64,000 nucleotides of DNA, from assembly GCF_027497235.1 (NCBI RefSeq), contig NZ_CP114902.1, positions 744,001-808,000 on the forward strand, given 5' to 3'. The stretch comes from Micromonospora sp. WMMD1128 (GTDB taxonomy: Bacteria > Actinomycetota > Actinomycetes > Mycobacteriales > Micromonosporaceae). This document shows, piece by piece, positions 41,509 through 50,208 of the stretch. The notes below the pieces were generated by a model that was not told where the DNA came from, searched no databases, and saw only the letters and a program-made list of their open reading frames with translations. A program made the position numbers and the translations under genes. The first letter of the stretch is position 1. Each line of letters begins with the position of its first letter.

Positions 41509-41647
41509 CATTCTCCTCTCCTGCCCCGGCGCGCTGAACGCACGCCGGTGGGACGCCGTTGCGGGGGCGCCCCGCACAGCCTTCCAACCCGGCGCAAGGG
41601 GGTCAATCAGGCGGGATGCGTACCCGCCGTCCTCCTCAGGGAGGAGA

Positions 41648-42304
41648 TCAGGCGGTCGGCAGCGCGACCCAGGTGGCCCGCGCCCGGCCCATGAGCGCGC
41701 CGTCCGAACCGTACAGGCTGGTGTGCACCTCGGCCTTACGCCCCGCGAAACCCACCGCGACGCCGGTGACCACGCACACGTCGCCGGGGCGTGGCAGCGC
41801 CGTGACCTGCGCGGCGATCCGGCCCAGCACGTACGGGCGGCCGGCGGAGAGCACCGCCCACCCGCCGGGACAGTCGAGCGCCGCCCAGACCGTCGCGGGC
41901 ACCACCTCGGCCGGGGCGCGGAACGGCGCGGCGGTCCGCCCGTCCGGCAGCCGGCCGGGAAAGATCCGCAGGCCGTCCGGGTGCTCCGGGCCACAGACGT
42001 AGCAGCGGGGGAACGGGTGGTCCACCAGACCGGGGTACGCCCGCGCGGCCACCTCGGCCGTCGCCCGGTCCACCGGCGGCACCACGGCGTCCACCGGCTC
42101 GACCTCGCGTACCTGGGCGATCAGCCGGCCCTCCGGATCACGCACCTCGCCGTCGGCGGCGACCAGCGGGGTGTCGAGCGGTGGCGGCCGGCGCAGCGTG
42201 ACCTCCACCGGACCGCGGTCGTCGATCAGCGCGGCGAAGATCCCGGCGCTCCAGCCGCCGTTGCCCGAACCGTCCGGCCCGTGGAAGCGGCCCTCGACAA
42301 GCAT
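41648..42304 (-). CDS. Double-hotdog thioesterase-superfamily protein
   Basis: The 218-residue protein looks like two hotdog-fold halves. The linker motif CYVCGPEHPDGLRIFPG occurs in mycobacterial and related acyl-CoA thioesterase-like proteins. A GNGGWSAGIFAALI helix leads the first half and a GRKAEVHTSLYG strand pair ends the second. The substrate is unknown. ATG 42304 follows AGGAGG. The gene is divergent from the OlsB/OlsA-like pair, possibly connecting it to lipid metabolism. Confidence 0.75.
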   Translation of the reverse strand: MLVEGRFHGPDGSGNGGWSAGIFAALIDDRGPVEVTLRRPPPLDTPLVAADGEVRDPEGRLIAQVREVEPVDAVVPPVDRATAEVAARAYPGLVDHPFPRCYVCGPEHPDGLRIFPGRLPDGRTAAPFRAPAEVVPATVWAALDCPGGWAVLSAGRPYVLGRIAAQVTALPRPGDVCVVTGVAVGFAGRKAEVHTSLYGSDGALMGRARATWVALPTA

Positions 42305-42491
42305 GTGCACCTCCTGGTTCCGCCGACGCCGCCGCGGACGTTGCCGCCGCGGACGCTGCCGACGCCGCCGGTGGTCGTCCGGCAGCCTCGCACACGCGCC
42401 GCCCGGCCCGCACGCCACCGCCGGCAGGCGTTCACCCGATCGACACCGCTCACCACCGGGTACGGCAACCCGGGGCACCTACACAGGAGTC

Positions 42492-43361
42492 ATGGCCGTT
42501 CTGCACGCCGCTGGCGCACCCCTCACGACCAGCGGTTACACCCTGCTGATCGCCGACGACCCGACCCTGGTCGCAGCCGCGCAACGCCTGCGCCACGACG
42601 TGTTCGCCGGTGAACTCGGCGCCACCCTGACGCCGGGCGCCGCCGGGCTCGACACCGACGAGTTCGACGCACACTGCGACCACCTGGTGGTGCTGCGCGA
42701 AGGCACCGACGAGGTGGTCGGCACCTACCGGCTGCTGCCGCCCGGCCGCACCGACCGCCGGTACGCCGACAGCGAGTTCGACCTCGGGCCGCTGGACCCG
42801 CTCCGCGGCGACCTGGTCGAGGCCGGCCGCTCCTGCGTGCACCCCGACCACCGCACCGGCGCCGTGATCAATCTGATGTGGGCCGGCATCTGCCGCTACC
42901 TGCACCTGCGCGGCTCCCGCTGGCTCGGCGGCTGCGCCTCGGTGCCGGTCACCGACGGCGGGACCGCCGCGGCCGAGGTGTGGACGCAGGTCACCGCCCG
43001 GCACCTCGCCCCGCCGCCGCTGCGGGTGACCCCCCGCCGACCCTGGTTCGCCGAGGCGCCGGTCACCACCGCATCCGCCGCCTCCGCCGCGTCCGCCGCA
43101 TACGCCGCGTCCGCCGCGTCCGCCGCATCCGCCGCGTCCGTCGCATCCGCCGCATCCGCCGTACCCGCCGCGCTCACCCCGGCCCAACGCCGGGCGCTGG
43201 TGCCGCCGCTGCTCCGCGGTTACCTGCGGCTCGGCGCCTGGGTCGCCGGCGAACCGGCATACGACCCGGACTTCGGCTGCGCGGACTTCTACGTGCTCTT
43301 CTCGCTGGACCGGATGAACCCCCGCCACCTGCGGCACTTCCTCGGTGAGGTGGGACCGTGA
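42492..43361 (+). CDS. OlsB-like N-acyltransferase with Ala-Ser expansion
   Basis: The 289-residue protein belongs to the hemolysin/OlsB acyltransferase family: RLRHDVFAGELG, DEFDAHCDHLVVL, VVGTYRLLPPG, VEAGRSCVHPDHRTGAVINLMWAGI. OlsB acylates ornithine in the first step of ornithine-lipid synthesis; here this is inferred from family and the coupled OlsA-like gene. Residues about 194-228 are an Ala-Ala-Ser repeat encoded by 9-bp DNA repeats (43071-43172), inserted before the C-terminal region. ATG 42492 has CAGGAG 5-6 nt upstream. The stop overlaps the next start. Confidence 0.82.
   Translation: MAVLHAAGAPLTTSGYTLLIADDPTLVAAAQRLRHDVFAGELGATLTPGAAGLDTDEFDAHCDHLVVLREGTDEVVGTYRLLPPGRTDRRYADSEFDLGPLDPLRGDLVEAGRSCVHPDHRTGAVINLMWAGICRYLHLRGSRWLGGCASVPVTDGGTAAAEVWTQVTARHLAPPPLRVTPRRPWFAEAPVTTASAASAASAAYAASAASAASAASVASAASAVPAALTPAQRRALVPPLLRGYLRLGAWVAGEPAYDPDFGCADFYVLFSLDRMNPRHLRHFLGEVGP
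43071..43172. repeat. 9-bp tandem repeats encoding (Ser-Ala-Ala)n
   Basis: About eleven units of TCCGCCGC(A/G) within the OlsB-like gene. Copy-number change keeps the frame. Confidence 0.88.
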
Positions 43362-44365
43362 CGACGGTCGACGGTGCCCGCCGGCCGCACGGTGAGGGCC
43401 TGTGGCGGCCCGCCTCCGGCTGCGGGCCGACGTGCCTGCCACCCCGGGTCGCCCCGGACGTGTCGCTGCCGCACCGGGCCGGCCGGCTGCTCGGCGTACT
43501 CGGAATGCTCCTGATCGGGGCCGGGATGGCCGCGCTGCTGCCGGTGCTGCCGGCGGCCGACCGGCGGGTCGCGCTGCGGGGCTGGGCCCGCGGGACGCTC
43601 CGTGCGCTCGGGGTACGGCTCGTGGTGCGGGGCCGCCCGCCACGCCGCCGCGCGCTGCTGGTCGCCAACCACGTCTCCTGGCTGGACGTCCTCGCCGTGC
43701 TCGCGGTGTCGCCGGCCCGGATGCTGGCCAAGCGGGAGGTCCGGGCCTGGCCGGTGGTGGGCGTGCTGGCCGCCGCGGCCGGCACCGTCTTCGTGGACCG
43801 CTCCCGGCCGCGCGACCTGCCGGCCACGGTCGCCCGGGTGGCCGACACGCTGCGCGCCGGGCACCCGGTGGCGGTGTTCCCGGAGGGCACGACCTGGTGC
43901 GGCGCCGCGACCGACTGCCGCCCCGCCCGCGGCTTCCGCCCGGCGATCTTCGAGGCCGCGGTGACCGTCGGCGCGCCGGTGGTGCCGTTGAGCGTCGGCT
44001 ACCGGTACGCGGGCGATCCGAGCACGCTGCCCGCCTTCCTCGGCGAGGAGACGCTCTGGGCCTCGGTCCGCCGGGTGCTGGCCGCCCGGGACCTGACCGC
44101 GGCGGTGACCGTGGCCGCCGCCCTGCACCCGGCCGCCGGGGCGGACCGTCGGCTGCTGGCACGCGCCGCCGAGGCCGCGATCCACCGCGCCCCGCCCCAC
44201 CGCTTCCCAATCCCGCCGGCACCCCCGGTCCTCGCGCCCTCCCCGGTCCCGCCGGCATCCCCGGTCCTCGCGCCCTCCCCGGTCCCGCCGGCACCCCCGG
44301 TCCTCGCGCCCTCCCCGGTCCCGCCGGTGTCCCCAAGCGGCCCGACACTCGACCTGGCCGCCTGA
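43358..44365 (+). CDS. OlsA/PlsC-like 1-acylglycerol-phosphate acyltransferase
   Basis: The 335-residue acyltransferase has a membrane segment (about 46-66), the catalytic N-H-V-S-W-L-D (HX4D), VFVDRSRPRD, FPEGTTW and VPLSVGYRYAG blocks. With the OlsB-like gene it would make a diacylated lipid, ornithine lipid being the best guess. GTG 43358 overlaps the previous stop (GTGA). The C-terminal about 50 residues contain three copies of a 12-residue Pro-rich unit (PAPPVLAPSPVP type), which are not part of the enzyme fold. Confidence 0.85.
   Translation: MTTVDGARRPHGEGLWRPASGCGPTCLPPRVAPDVSLPHRAGRLLGVLGMLLIGAGMAALLPVLPAADRRVALRGWARGTLRALGVRLVVRGRPPRRRALLVANHVSWLDVLAVLAVSPARMLAKREVRAWPVVGVLAAAAGTVFVDRSRPRDLPATVARVADTLRAGHPVAVFPEGTTWCGAATDCRPARGFRPAIFEAAVTVGAPVVPLSVGYRYAGDPSTLPAFLGEETLWASVRRVLAARDLTAAVTVAAALHPAAGADRRLLARAAEAAIHRAPPHRFPIPPAPPVLAPSPVPPASPVLAPSPVPPAPPVLAPSPVPPVSPSGPTLDLAA
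44212..44330. repeat. 36-bp tandem repeats at the 3' end of the OlsA-like gene
   Basis: Three full units start at 44212, 44248 and 44284, plus a part. Each encodes 12 residues of Pro-rich tail. Confidence 0.9.
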
Positions 44366-44404
44366 CCGGCCCGCTCCCACTCCCGCCAACCCCGCGTCCG
44401 CATC

Positions 44405-44465
44405 GGTGATCATGAAGTTGGCGGTCCGGGGAAGCGCTCTCTGGTCGGCTAACTTCATGATCACC
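44405..44465. repeat. GATCATG-family 61-bp palindromic repeat, copy 3
   Basis: This is the most symmetric copy. Arms GGTGATCATGAAGTTGGC and GCTAACTTCATGATCACC match at 17 of 18 positions, with a central GGGGAAGCGCTCTC. It lies between the OlsA-like gene and the DUF4097 operon. Confidence 0.9.
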
Positions 44466-44515
44466 GCCTTGGGTGGGGGTGGGTGGGGCGTGGGGCTGGG
44501 TCAGGAGGGTGGAGA

Positions 44516-44567
44516 CGCGATACTGTCTTGTTCAGTCGCGATGTATCGCGTTATGCTCCTCGCGATA
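44516..44567 (+). promoter_or_regulatory. Promoter with PadR-type operators for the DUF4097-padR operon
   Basis: A -35 TTGTTC (44528-44533) and -10 TATGCT (44552-44557) are 18 bp apart. Between them lies the inverted repeat CGCGAT-GT-ATCGCG (44537-44550). The half-site CGCGATA also occurs at 44516 and 44561, so three related sites cover the promoter. Autorepression by the operon's own PadR protein is inferred. Confidence 0.65.
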
Positions 44568-44610
44568 CCTGGCGTGTCCCGGGCGGGCGCGTCATCGAGG
44601 GGAGGACGCC

Positions 44611-45450
44611 ATGGCCGGTTGGACTGTCGACAGCCCGCAACGGATCACGTTGGACGAGCCGGTCACCCGGCTGGAGGTCCGGCTCGTCAGCGGTCGGCTC
44701 AACGTGGTCGGCACCGACGGCCCGGCCCGGGTCGACGTCACCCGGGTCAGCCGCCGGCCGCTCGTGGTCGAGATGCACGACGGCCGGTTGACCATCCGGC
44801 ACGACCGGATCGCCCGCTGGCCGGGGGTGCTCTGGTGGCTCGGCCAGCTCCGCCGCCGGTTCCGCGCCGAGGTGTCGGTCGCCGTCCCGGCCCAGGCGGT
44901 GGCCGACCTGCACCTGGTGGACGGCACGCTTGTCGCCTCCGGGTTGCGCCGGGACACCCGGGTCGACGTCGCCTCCGGCCAGGTGACATTGATGGGGCTG
45001 CGCGGTCGCACCACCGCCAAGGTCGTCTCCGGCCCGGTGGAGGCGCTGGGCATCGGCGGCGACCTCGACCTGGAGACGGTCTCCGGCGAGCTGATCCTGG
45101 CCGACAGCGCGCCCGACCGGGTCCGCGCCCACGCGGTCTCCGGATCGATCACCTGCGACCTGGACAATCCGCGGGGCAGCGAGATCCGGCTCAGCGCCAT
45201 CTCCGGCAGCATCACCGTCCGGGTCCGCGAGGACAGCGACCTCAGCGTGCACCTGCACACCACCTCCGGCCGGATCACCAGCGGCTTCCCGCAGGTCTGC
45301 GGCGGGCAGCACGGCTTCGGCGCGGTGAAGGACAGCCACGGGGTGCTCGGCGGGGGCGCGGGTAAGCTCTGGGCGTCCGCGACGTCCGGCAGCATCGCGC
45401 TGCTGGCCCGCCCGGTCGTGGACGCCGACGACGTGGAGGATCTGCCGTGA
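44611..45450 (+). CDS. DUF4097-type beta-repeat protein
   Basis: The 279-residue protein has the DUF4097/adhesin-like repeated beta-strand pattern, with recurring VSG/ISGSI turns (RLVSGRLNVVG, KVVSGPVEALG, ETVSGELILAD, HAVSGSITCDL, SAISGSITVRV, HTTSGRITSGF, SATSGSIALLA) every 18-25 residues, which predicts a right-handed beta-solenoid. There is no signal peptide, so it is probably cytosolic. Such proteins commonly pair with PadR or anti-sigma regulators in stress operons. ATG 44611 follows GGGGAGG. Its stop overlaps padR. Confidence 0.82.
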   Translation: MAGWTVDSPQRITLDEPVTRLEVRLVSGRLNVVGTDGPARVDVTRVSRRPLVVEMHDGRLTIRHDRIARWPGVLWWLGQLRRRFRAEVSVAVPAQAVADLHLVDGTLVASGLRRDTRVDVASGQVTLMGLRGRTTAKVVSGPVEALGIGGDLDLETVSGELILADSAPDRVRAHAVSGSITCDLDNPRGSEIRLSAISGSITVRVREDSDLSVHLHTTSGRITSGFPQVCGGQHGFGAVKDSHGVLGGGAGKLWASATSGSIALLARPVVDADDVEDLP

Positions 45451-46091
45451 CCGCCGTGTTCAGTCACGGGCGGCTCCGGCTCTACCTGCTCAAGCTCCTC
45501 GACGACGGGCCGAAGCACGGCTACGAGCTGATCCGCCTGCTGGAGGAGCGCTTCCTCGGGCTCTACGCGCCGAGCGCCGGCACCATCTACCCGCGCCTGC
45601 AACGGCTTGAGGTCGAGGAGCTGGTCACCCACACGGCGGTGGGCGGGCGGAAGGTCTACGAGATCACCGAGGCGGGCCGCGCCGAGCTGCGGCAGCGCGC
45701 CGAGGAACTGGTCACCCTGGAGGCCGACATCAGCGCCTCCGTGGAGGATCTGTCCGCGCTGGCCGGCGAGATCCGCACCGAGGTTCGCGGCTCGGTGCGC
45801 GACCTGAAGCGGGAGCTGCGCGAGGCGACCCTCCAGACCCGGCAGGGCCGCTGGACGCCGCCGACCACCCGGCCCGGTGGCAACCGGGGCCGGGCGGGCG
45901 GTGGGAGCGGTCCGGACCCGGCCCGTCCGGCCGAGTCGCCGCTGCTCGCCGAGTTCGACAAGCGGCTGGCCGCGTTCACCGTCGAGGTCGGTGCGCTGGT
46001 CCGGGCCGGGCGGCTCAGCGACAACCAGCTCCGCACCGCGATCCGGCTGCTCGACGGCGCGCTCGACGGGCTACAGCGGCTGCTCCGCTGA
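45447..46091 (+). CDS. PadR-family transcriptional regulator
   Basis: The 214-residue regulator has the PadR winged helix (RLYLLKLLDDGPKHGYELIRLLEERF, SAGTIYPRLQRLEVEELV, GRKVYEITEAGRAEL) and a long C-terminal helical extension with a Gly/Pro-rich linker. GTG 45447 overlaps the DUF4097 stop (GTGA). It probably controls its own operon through the CGCGATA sites upstream of 44611. The inducer is unknown; cell-envelope stress is typical for relatives. Confidence 0.88.
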   Translation: MTAVFSHGRLRLYLLKLLDDGPKHGYELIRLLEERFLGLYAPSAGTIYPRLQRLEVEELVTHTAVGGRKVYEITEAGRAELRQRAEELVTLEADISASVEDLSALAGEIRTEVRGSVRDLKRELREATLQTRQGRWTPPTTRPGGNRGRAGGGSGPDPARPAESPLLAEFDKRLAAFTVEVGALVRAGRLSDNQLRTAIRLLDGALDGLQRLLR

Positions 46092-46143
46092 CCTCACAGG
46101 TTGTTTCCAGCTTCCGCCCAGCGTGGCCGCAGCCGGAGCACGG

Positions 46144-46857
46144 ATGATGGGTGCCATGGCGGCTACCCAGACCGAGGCCCGACTGCTCGTCGTCGAGGAC
46201 GATCCCAACATCCTCGAACTGCTCTCCGCGAGCCTGCGCTTCGCGGGCTTCGACGTGGCCACCGCGACAAGCGGCAGCGCCGCGCTGCACGCCGCCAAGG
46301 ACCACCGGCCCGACCTGGTGGTGCTCGACGTGATGCTGCCCGACCTCGACGGCTTCGAGGTCATCCGGATGCTCCGCGAGGGCGGCACGCGTACCCCGGT
46401 GGTGTTCCTGACCGCCCGGGACGCCACCGACGACAAGATCCGGGGGCTGACCCTGGGCGGCGACGACTACGTCACCAAGCCGTTCAGCCTGGAGGAGTTG
46501 ACCGCCCGGATCCGGGCCGTGCTGCGGCGCACCGCGACCGGTGAGCAGGCCCCGTCCCGGCTCACCTTCGCCGACCTGGAGCTGGACGAGGAGACGCACG
46601 AGGTGCACCGGGCCGGCCAGCGGGTGCAGCTCTCGCCGACCGAGTTCAAGCTGCTGCGCTACCTGATGCTCAACGCCAACCGGGTGCTCAGCAAGGCGCA
46701 GATCCTCGACCACGTGTGGAACTACGACTTCCGCGGCGACGACAACATCGTCGAGTCCTACATCTCCTACCTGCGCCGCAAGGTCGACAACACCCAGCCC
46801 CGGCTGATCCACACCCTGCGCGGGGTCGGGTACGTGCTGCGCAAGCCGGCGGCGTGA
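46144..46857 (+). CDS. OmpR-family response regulator
   Basis: The protein has a receiver domain with acidic pocket VVEDDPN, phosphorylation site VVLDVMLPDLDGF and Lys in YVTKPFS, then a winged-helix DNA-binding domain (VQLSPTEFKLLRYLMLNANRVLSKAQILDHVW, NIVESYISYLRRKVD, LIHTLRGVGYVLR). It is close to the TrcR/TcrA type. The start could be 46144, 46147 or 46156; 46144 has CGGAG at suitable spacing. The stop overlaps the kinase start. CCAG half-sites at 46107 and 46118 may be its own binding site. Confidence 0.93.
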   Translation: MMGAMAATQTEARLLVVEDDPNILELLSASLRFAGFDVATATSGSAALHAAKDHRPDLVVLDVMLPDLDGFEVIRMLREGGTRTPVVFLTARDATDDKIRGLTLGGDDYVTKPFSLEELTARIRAVLRRTATGEQAPSRLTFADLELDEETHEVHRAGQRVQLSPTEFKLLRYLMLNANRVLSKAQILDHVWNYDFRGDDNIVESYISYLRRKVDNTQPRLIHTLRGVGYVLRKPAA

Positions 46858-48398
46858 ACGCCGTCCACGACGCGAAGGGCTGGGTGCGCAGCGTTCCGCT
46901 CCGGTTGAAGCTGGTCACCGCAGTCCTGGCCCTGGTGGCCGGCGCCCTGCTCGTGATCAGCGTCTCCACCGCCTACTTCCTGCACAACTACCTGGTCGGC
47001 CGGATCGACGGCGAGTTGAACGACCAGCTCGACCGCGGTGTGACGGTCAGCCAGAAAAACTCGACCACGCTGCCGACCGACTACATGGTGGCGCTGTGGA
47101 GCAGCTCCGCCCAGCGTGGCGCCGCGCTCCGCGACGAGACGCTGCAGGACCAGGACCTGCCGGCCGGCATCGAGGACCAGTCCTGGTACGACAGGCACGC
47201 CAACGGCGGGGCGTTCACCGAGGAGGGCGCCGACAAGCGGGTCCGCTGGCGGCTGATGGTCCGGCAGGACAGCGGGGACTCGTACCGGGTGATCGGGCAG
47301 AACCTTACCGATGTCGATCTCTCTGTGCGGCAGTTGCTCTGGATCGACCTCCTGGTGGGCGGGGCGGTGCTGATCATCCTGGCGTCGGTCGGCGCGGGCA
47401 TCGTGCGTACCAGTCTGAAGCCGCTGGTGGAGATCGAGCGGACCGCGGCGGCCATTGCCGGCGGTGACCTGACCCGGCGGGTGCCCGACCCGGAGGAGGG
47501 GCGGCCGTGCCCCACCTCGGAGCTGGGCCGGCTCTCCCGGGCGCTGAACGCGATGCTGGCGCAGATCGAGGCCGCGTTCACCGCCCGGGCCGCCTCGGAG
47601 GCGGCGGCGCGCAGCGCCGAGGTGGGCGCCCGGGACGCCGCCGCGTACGCGCAGGCGTCCGAGGCGCGGGCCCGCCGGTCCGAGGAGCGGATGCGGCAGT
47701 TCATCGCGGACGCCTCGCACGAGCTGCGGACGCCGCTGACCACCATCCGGGGCTTCGCCGAGCTGTTCCGGCAGGGCGCGGCGCGGGCCCCGGAGCAGAC
47801 TGCCGACCTGCTGCGCCGCATCGAGGACGAGGCGTCCCGGATGGGGCTGCTGGTCGAGGACCTGCTGCTGCTGGCGCGGATGGACCGGGAACGGCCGATC
47901 GCGTTGGCCCCGGTGGAGTTGCCGGTGCTGGCCTCGGACGCGGTGGAGGCGGCCCGGGTGGTCGACCCGGACCGGCGGATCGAGCTGGAACGGGAGCCGG
48001 GCGCCGGTCCGCTCGTGGTGCTCGGTGACGACGCCCGACTGCGGCAGGTGATCGGCAACCTGATGACGAACGCGCTCACCCACACCCCGCCGGACGCCGC
48101 GGTGACGCTGCGGTTGCGGGCGGAGCCGGGGAACCTCGCCGTGGTGGAGGTGGCGGACAACGGTCCCGGCCTCACCCCGGAGCAGGCCGAGCGGGTCTTC
48201 GAGCGGTTCTACCGGGTGGACGCGGCGCGGACCCGCCGGGCCGGCGGACCGATCAGCACCGGGCTCGGCCTGGCCATCGTCGCCGCGCTCGTCGCGGCGC
48301 ACCACGGCACGGTGGAGGTGGCCGAGACGCCGGGTGGCGGGGCGACGTTCCGGGTGAAGCTGCCGCTGCTGCCCGAGGCGCCCGAGCCGGGCGAGTGA
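46854..48398 (+). CDS. Membrane sensor histidine kinase
   Basis: The 514-residue kinase has a membrane segment (about 15-38), an extracytoplasmic sensor region of about 120 residues, and a second membrane segment (about 163-185). HAMP, HisKA (MRQFIADASHELRTPLTTIRGF with the phospho-His) and HATPase_c (LMTNALTHTPPDA, VADNGPGLTPEQ, GLGLAIVAALVAAH) domains follow. GTG 46854 overlaps the regulator stop (GTGA). With the downstream HtrA protease the order resembles mycobacterial MprA-MprB-PepD, which senses envelope stress. An Ala/Arg-rich coiled segment lies between HAMP and HisKA. Confidence 0.93.
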   Translation: MNAVHDAKGWVRSVPLRLKLVTAVLALVAGALLVISVSTAYFLHNYLVGRIDGELNDQLDRGVTVSQKNSTTLPTDYMVALWSSSAQRGAALRDETLQDQDLPAGIEDQSWYDRHANGGAFTEEGADKRVRWRLMVRQDSGDSYRVIGQNLTDVDLSVRQLLWIDLLVGGAVLIILASVGAGIVRTSLKPLVEIERTAAAIAGGDLTRRVPDPEEGRPCPTSELGRLSRALNAMLAQIEAAFTARAASEAAARSAEVGARDAAAYAQASEARARRSEERMRQFIADASHELRTPLTTIRGFAELFRQGAARAPEQTADLLRRIEDEASRMGLLVEDLLLLARMDRERPIALAPVELPVLASDAVEAARVVDPDRRIELEREPGAGPLVVLGDDARLRQVIGNLMTNALTHTPPDAAVTLRLRAEPGNLAVVEVADNGPGLTPEQAERVFERFYRVDAARTRRAGGPISTGLGLAIVAALVAAHHGTVEVAETPGGGATFRVKLPLLPEAPEPGE

Positions 48399-48399
48399 C

Positions 48400-48428
48400 T
48401 TACAGAAAACATTCAGGCGGATTCCAGG
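48400..48428 (+). promoter_or_regulatory. Candidate response-regulator direct repeats upstream of htrA
   Basis: TTACAG (48400), TTCAGG (48412) and TTCCAGG (48422) recur at 10-12 bp spacing, the geometry bound by OmpR-family dimers. A related TTCCAG-N5-GCCCAG lies upstream of the regulator gene (46105-46121). Confidence 0.5.
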
Positions 48429-48460
48429 CTGGTGACAGTGCGACGGGGAAAGCTGTAGGC

Positions 48461-50026
48461 ATGACCGACCACGAGACCGAGCCGCAGCGGTCGCCGGCAC
48501 CTGCCGACGCCGAGCCGTCGCACCACACCGCCGAGCTGCCCCGCGCCGAGAGCGGGACATCGGACTCCACCCCGGCCGCCGCGTCGGTTCCGGCCGACTC
48601 CCCGGCCGCCGGAACCAACGCCCACGCCGACTCGCCGGCCAGCCCGTACGCGCCGTCGTCCGGGTCCACGGCCAGCCCGTACGCCCAGCCCACCGGGACA
48701 CCGGCCAGCCCGTACGCACCGCAGCACCCGACGTCCGGCCAGCACCCCTGGTACGGGGGGCAGCAGCACGGCGGCTGGGCGCAGCAGGGCGCCGCCGGCT
48801 ATCAGTCGCCGCAGCAGGCCGGAGGCACCAGCTATCCGTCGCAGCCGCACTCCGGCGGGCCCGTGCCGACCTACCAGGCGCAGCCCGGGCACCAGCAGTA
48901 TCACCCGTATCAGCAGCATCAGCACCAGGCCGGGCAGCCGGTCCCGCCGTGGGGTCAGCCGCAGCAGCCGGCGCGGCCGAGCCGGGCCGGCAAGTTTGTC
49001 GGCGCGGGCGTGCTGGCGCTGGCGCTGATGCTCGGTTCCGGCGTGGCCGGGGGCGCGCTCGCGCTCGCCCTCGACGGGGGCGGCGGCGTCACCCGCACCT
49101 ACTCGGCCGCCCCGGTGATCAACAGCGCCGACCTGCCCAAGATCGCGGCGTCCGTCCAGGACAGCATCGTGACGATCATGACGGACAGCGGTGAGGGCTC
49201 CGGGGTGATCCTCAGCGCCGACGGGTACGTGCTCACCAACAACCACGTGGTCGCCTCCGCCAGCGGCGACACGGTGAAGGTGGTCTTCGCCGACGGCAAG
49301 AACGCCCCCGCGAAGATCGTCGGCACCGACCCGAAGACCGACCTCGCCGTGGTCCAGGCCAGCGGCGTGAGCGGCCTGAAGGCGGCGAAGTTCGGCGACA
49401 GCGACGGCATGCAGGTCGGCGACCAGGTGCTCGCGCTCGGTAGCCCGCTCGGACTCCAGGGTTCGGTGACCGCCGGCATCCTCAGCGCCCGCGACCGCAC
49501 CATCTCCGCCGGTGAGGGCGGCCAGCAGCAGGCCCCGCAGCAGGGCGTCAGCTCGATCTCGGGCCTGTTGCAGACCGACGCCCCGATCAACCCGGGCAAC
49601 TCCGGCGGCGCGCTCGTCAACACCCGGGGCGAGGTGATCGGCATCAACACCGCGATCGCCACCGCCGGGCAGGGCAGCAACGGCAACATCGGGGTCGGCT
49701 TCGCCATCCCGAGCAACAAGGCCAAGGACGTGGCGGAGAAGCTCCAGCGCGGCGAGAAGATCAGCCACCCGTCGCTCGGGGTCAGCGTGAACGCCGCCGA
49801 GGACGGCGGCGCGCTCGTCGCCGCGGTCACCCCGGGCAGCGCCGCCGAGAAGGCCGGGCTCCAGCGGGGCGACGTGATCACCAAGTTCGGTGACAAGGTG
49901 ATCAACGACTCCAACGATCTGGTCGGCGCCGTGCAGGCCGGCAAGGTCGGCGACCGGGTCGAGATCCAGTTCAAGCGAAACGGATCCGACGAGACGGCAA
50001 CCGTGACGCTCGCCGAGACGTCATAG
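48461..50026 (+). CDS. HtrA/PepD-like membrane serine protease with PDZ domain
   Basis: The 521-residue protein has a long cytosolic N-terminus rich in Pro, Gln, Ser and Tyr (ASPYA and QQH repeats, about 1-175), one membrane segment (about 180-205), a trypsin-like domain with catalytic His (LTNNHVVA), Asp (PKTDLAVV) and Ser (NPGNSGGAL), and a C-terminal PDZ domain (GSAAEKAGLQRGDVITKFG). It is a quality-control protease facing the cell wall. ATG 48461 lies 62 bp after the kinase gene, with its own candidate regulator site, so it is probably a target as well as a neighbour of the two-component system. Confidence 0.93.
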   Translation: MTDHETEPQRSPAPADAEPSHHTAELPRAESGTSDSTPAAASVPADSPAAGTNAHADSPASPYAPSSGSTASPYAQPTGTPASPYAPQHPTSGQHPWYGGQQHGGWAQQGAAGYQSPQQAGGTSYPSQPHSGGPVPTYQAQPGHQQYHPYQQHQHQAGQPVPPWGQPQQPARPSRAGKFVGAGVLALALMLGSGVAGGALALALDGGGGVTRTYSAAPVINSADLPKIAASVQDSIVTIMTDSGEGSGVILSADGYVLTNNHVVASASGDTVKVVFADGKNAPAKIVGTDPKTDLAVVQASGVSGLKAAKFGDSDGMQVGDQVLALGSPLGLQGSVTAGILSARDRTISAGEGGQQQAPQQGVSSISGLLQTDAPINPGNSGGALVNTRGEVIGINTAIATAGQGSNGNIGVGFAIPSNKAKDVAEKLQRGEKISHPSLGVSVNAAEDGGALVAAVTPGSAAEKAGLQRGDVITKFGDKVINDSNDLVGAVQAGKVGDRVEIQFKRNGSDETATVTLAETS

Positions 50027-50050
50027 TTCCCGAAGACCTGCCTCCCTCGC

Positions 50051-50099
50051 GGGCGGCGGGCGACAGAGCCAAGGGGGTTGGCTCCGTCGCCCGCCGCCC
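50051..50099. terminator. Terminator after htrA
   Basis: Twenty-two-base arms (50051-50072 and 50078-50099), matching at 21 positions, surround a 5-nt loop, followed by CTCTTC. Confidence 0.85.
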
Positions 50100-50208
50100 C
50101 TCTTCGTCCCTCACCCGGTGCGGGTGACCCCGCCTCACCCGCCGTTTACCCGGTGCCGGCTCGGGAACCCGTCGCCCGCCGGGGACCAACGGGGAGGGGC
50201 GCGTAACC

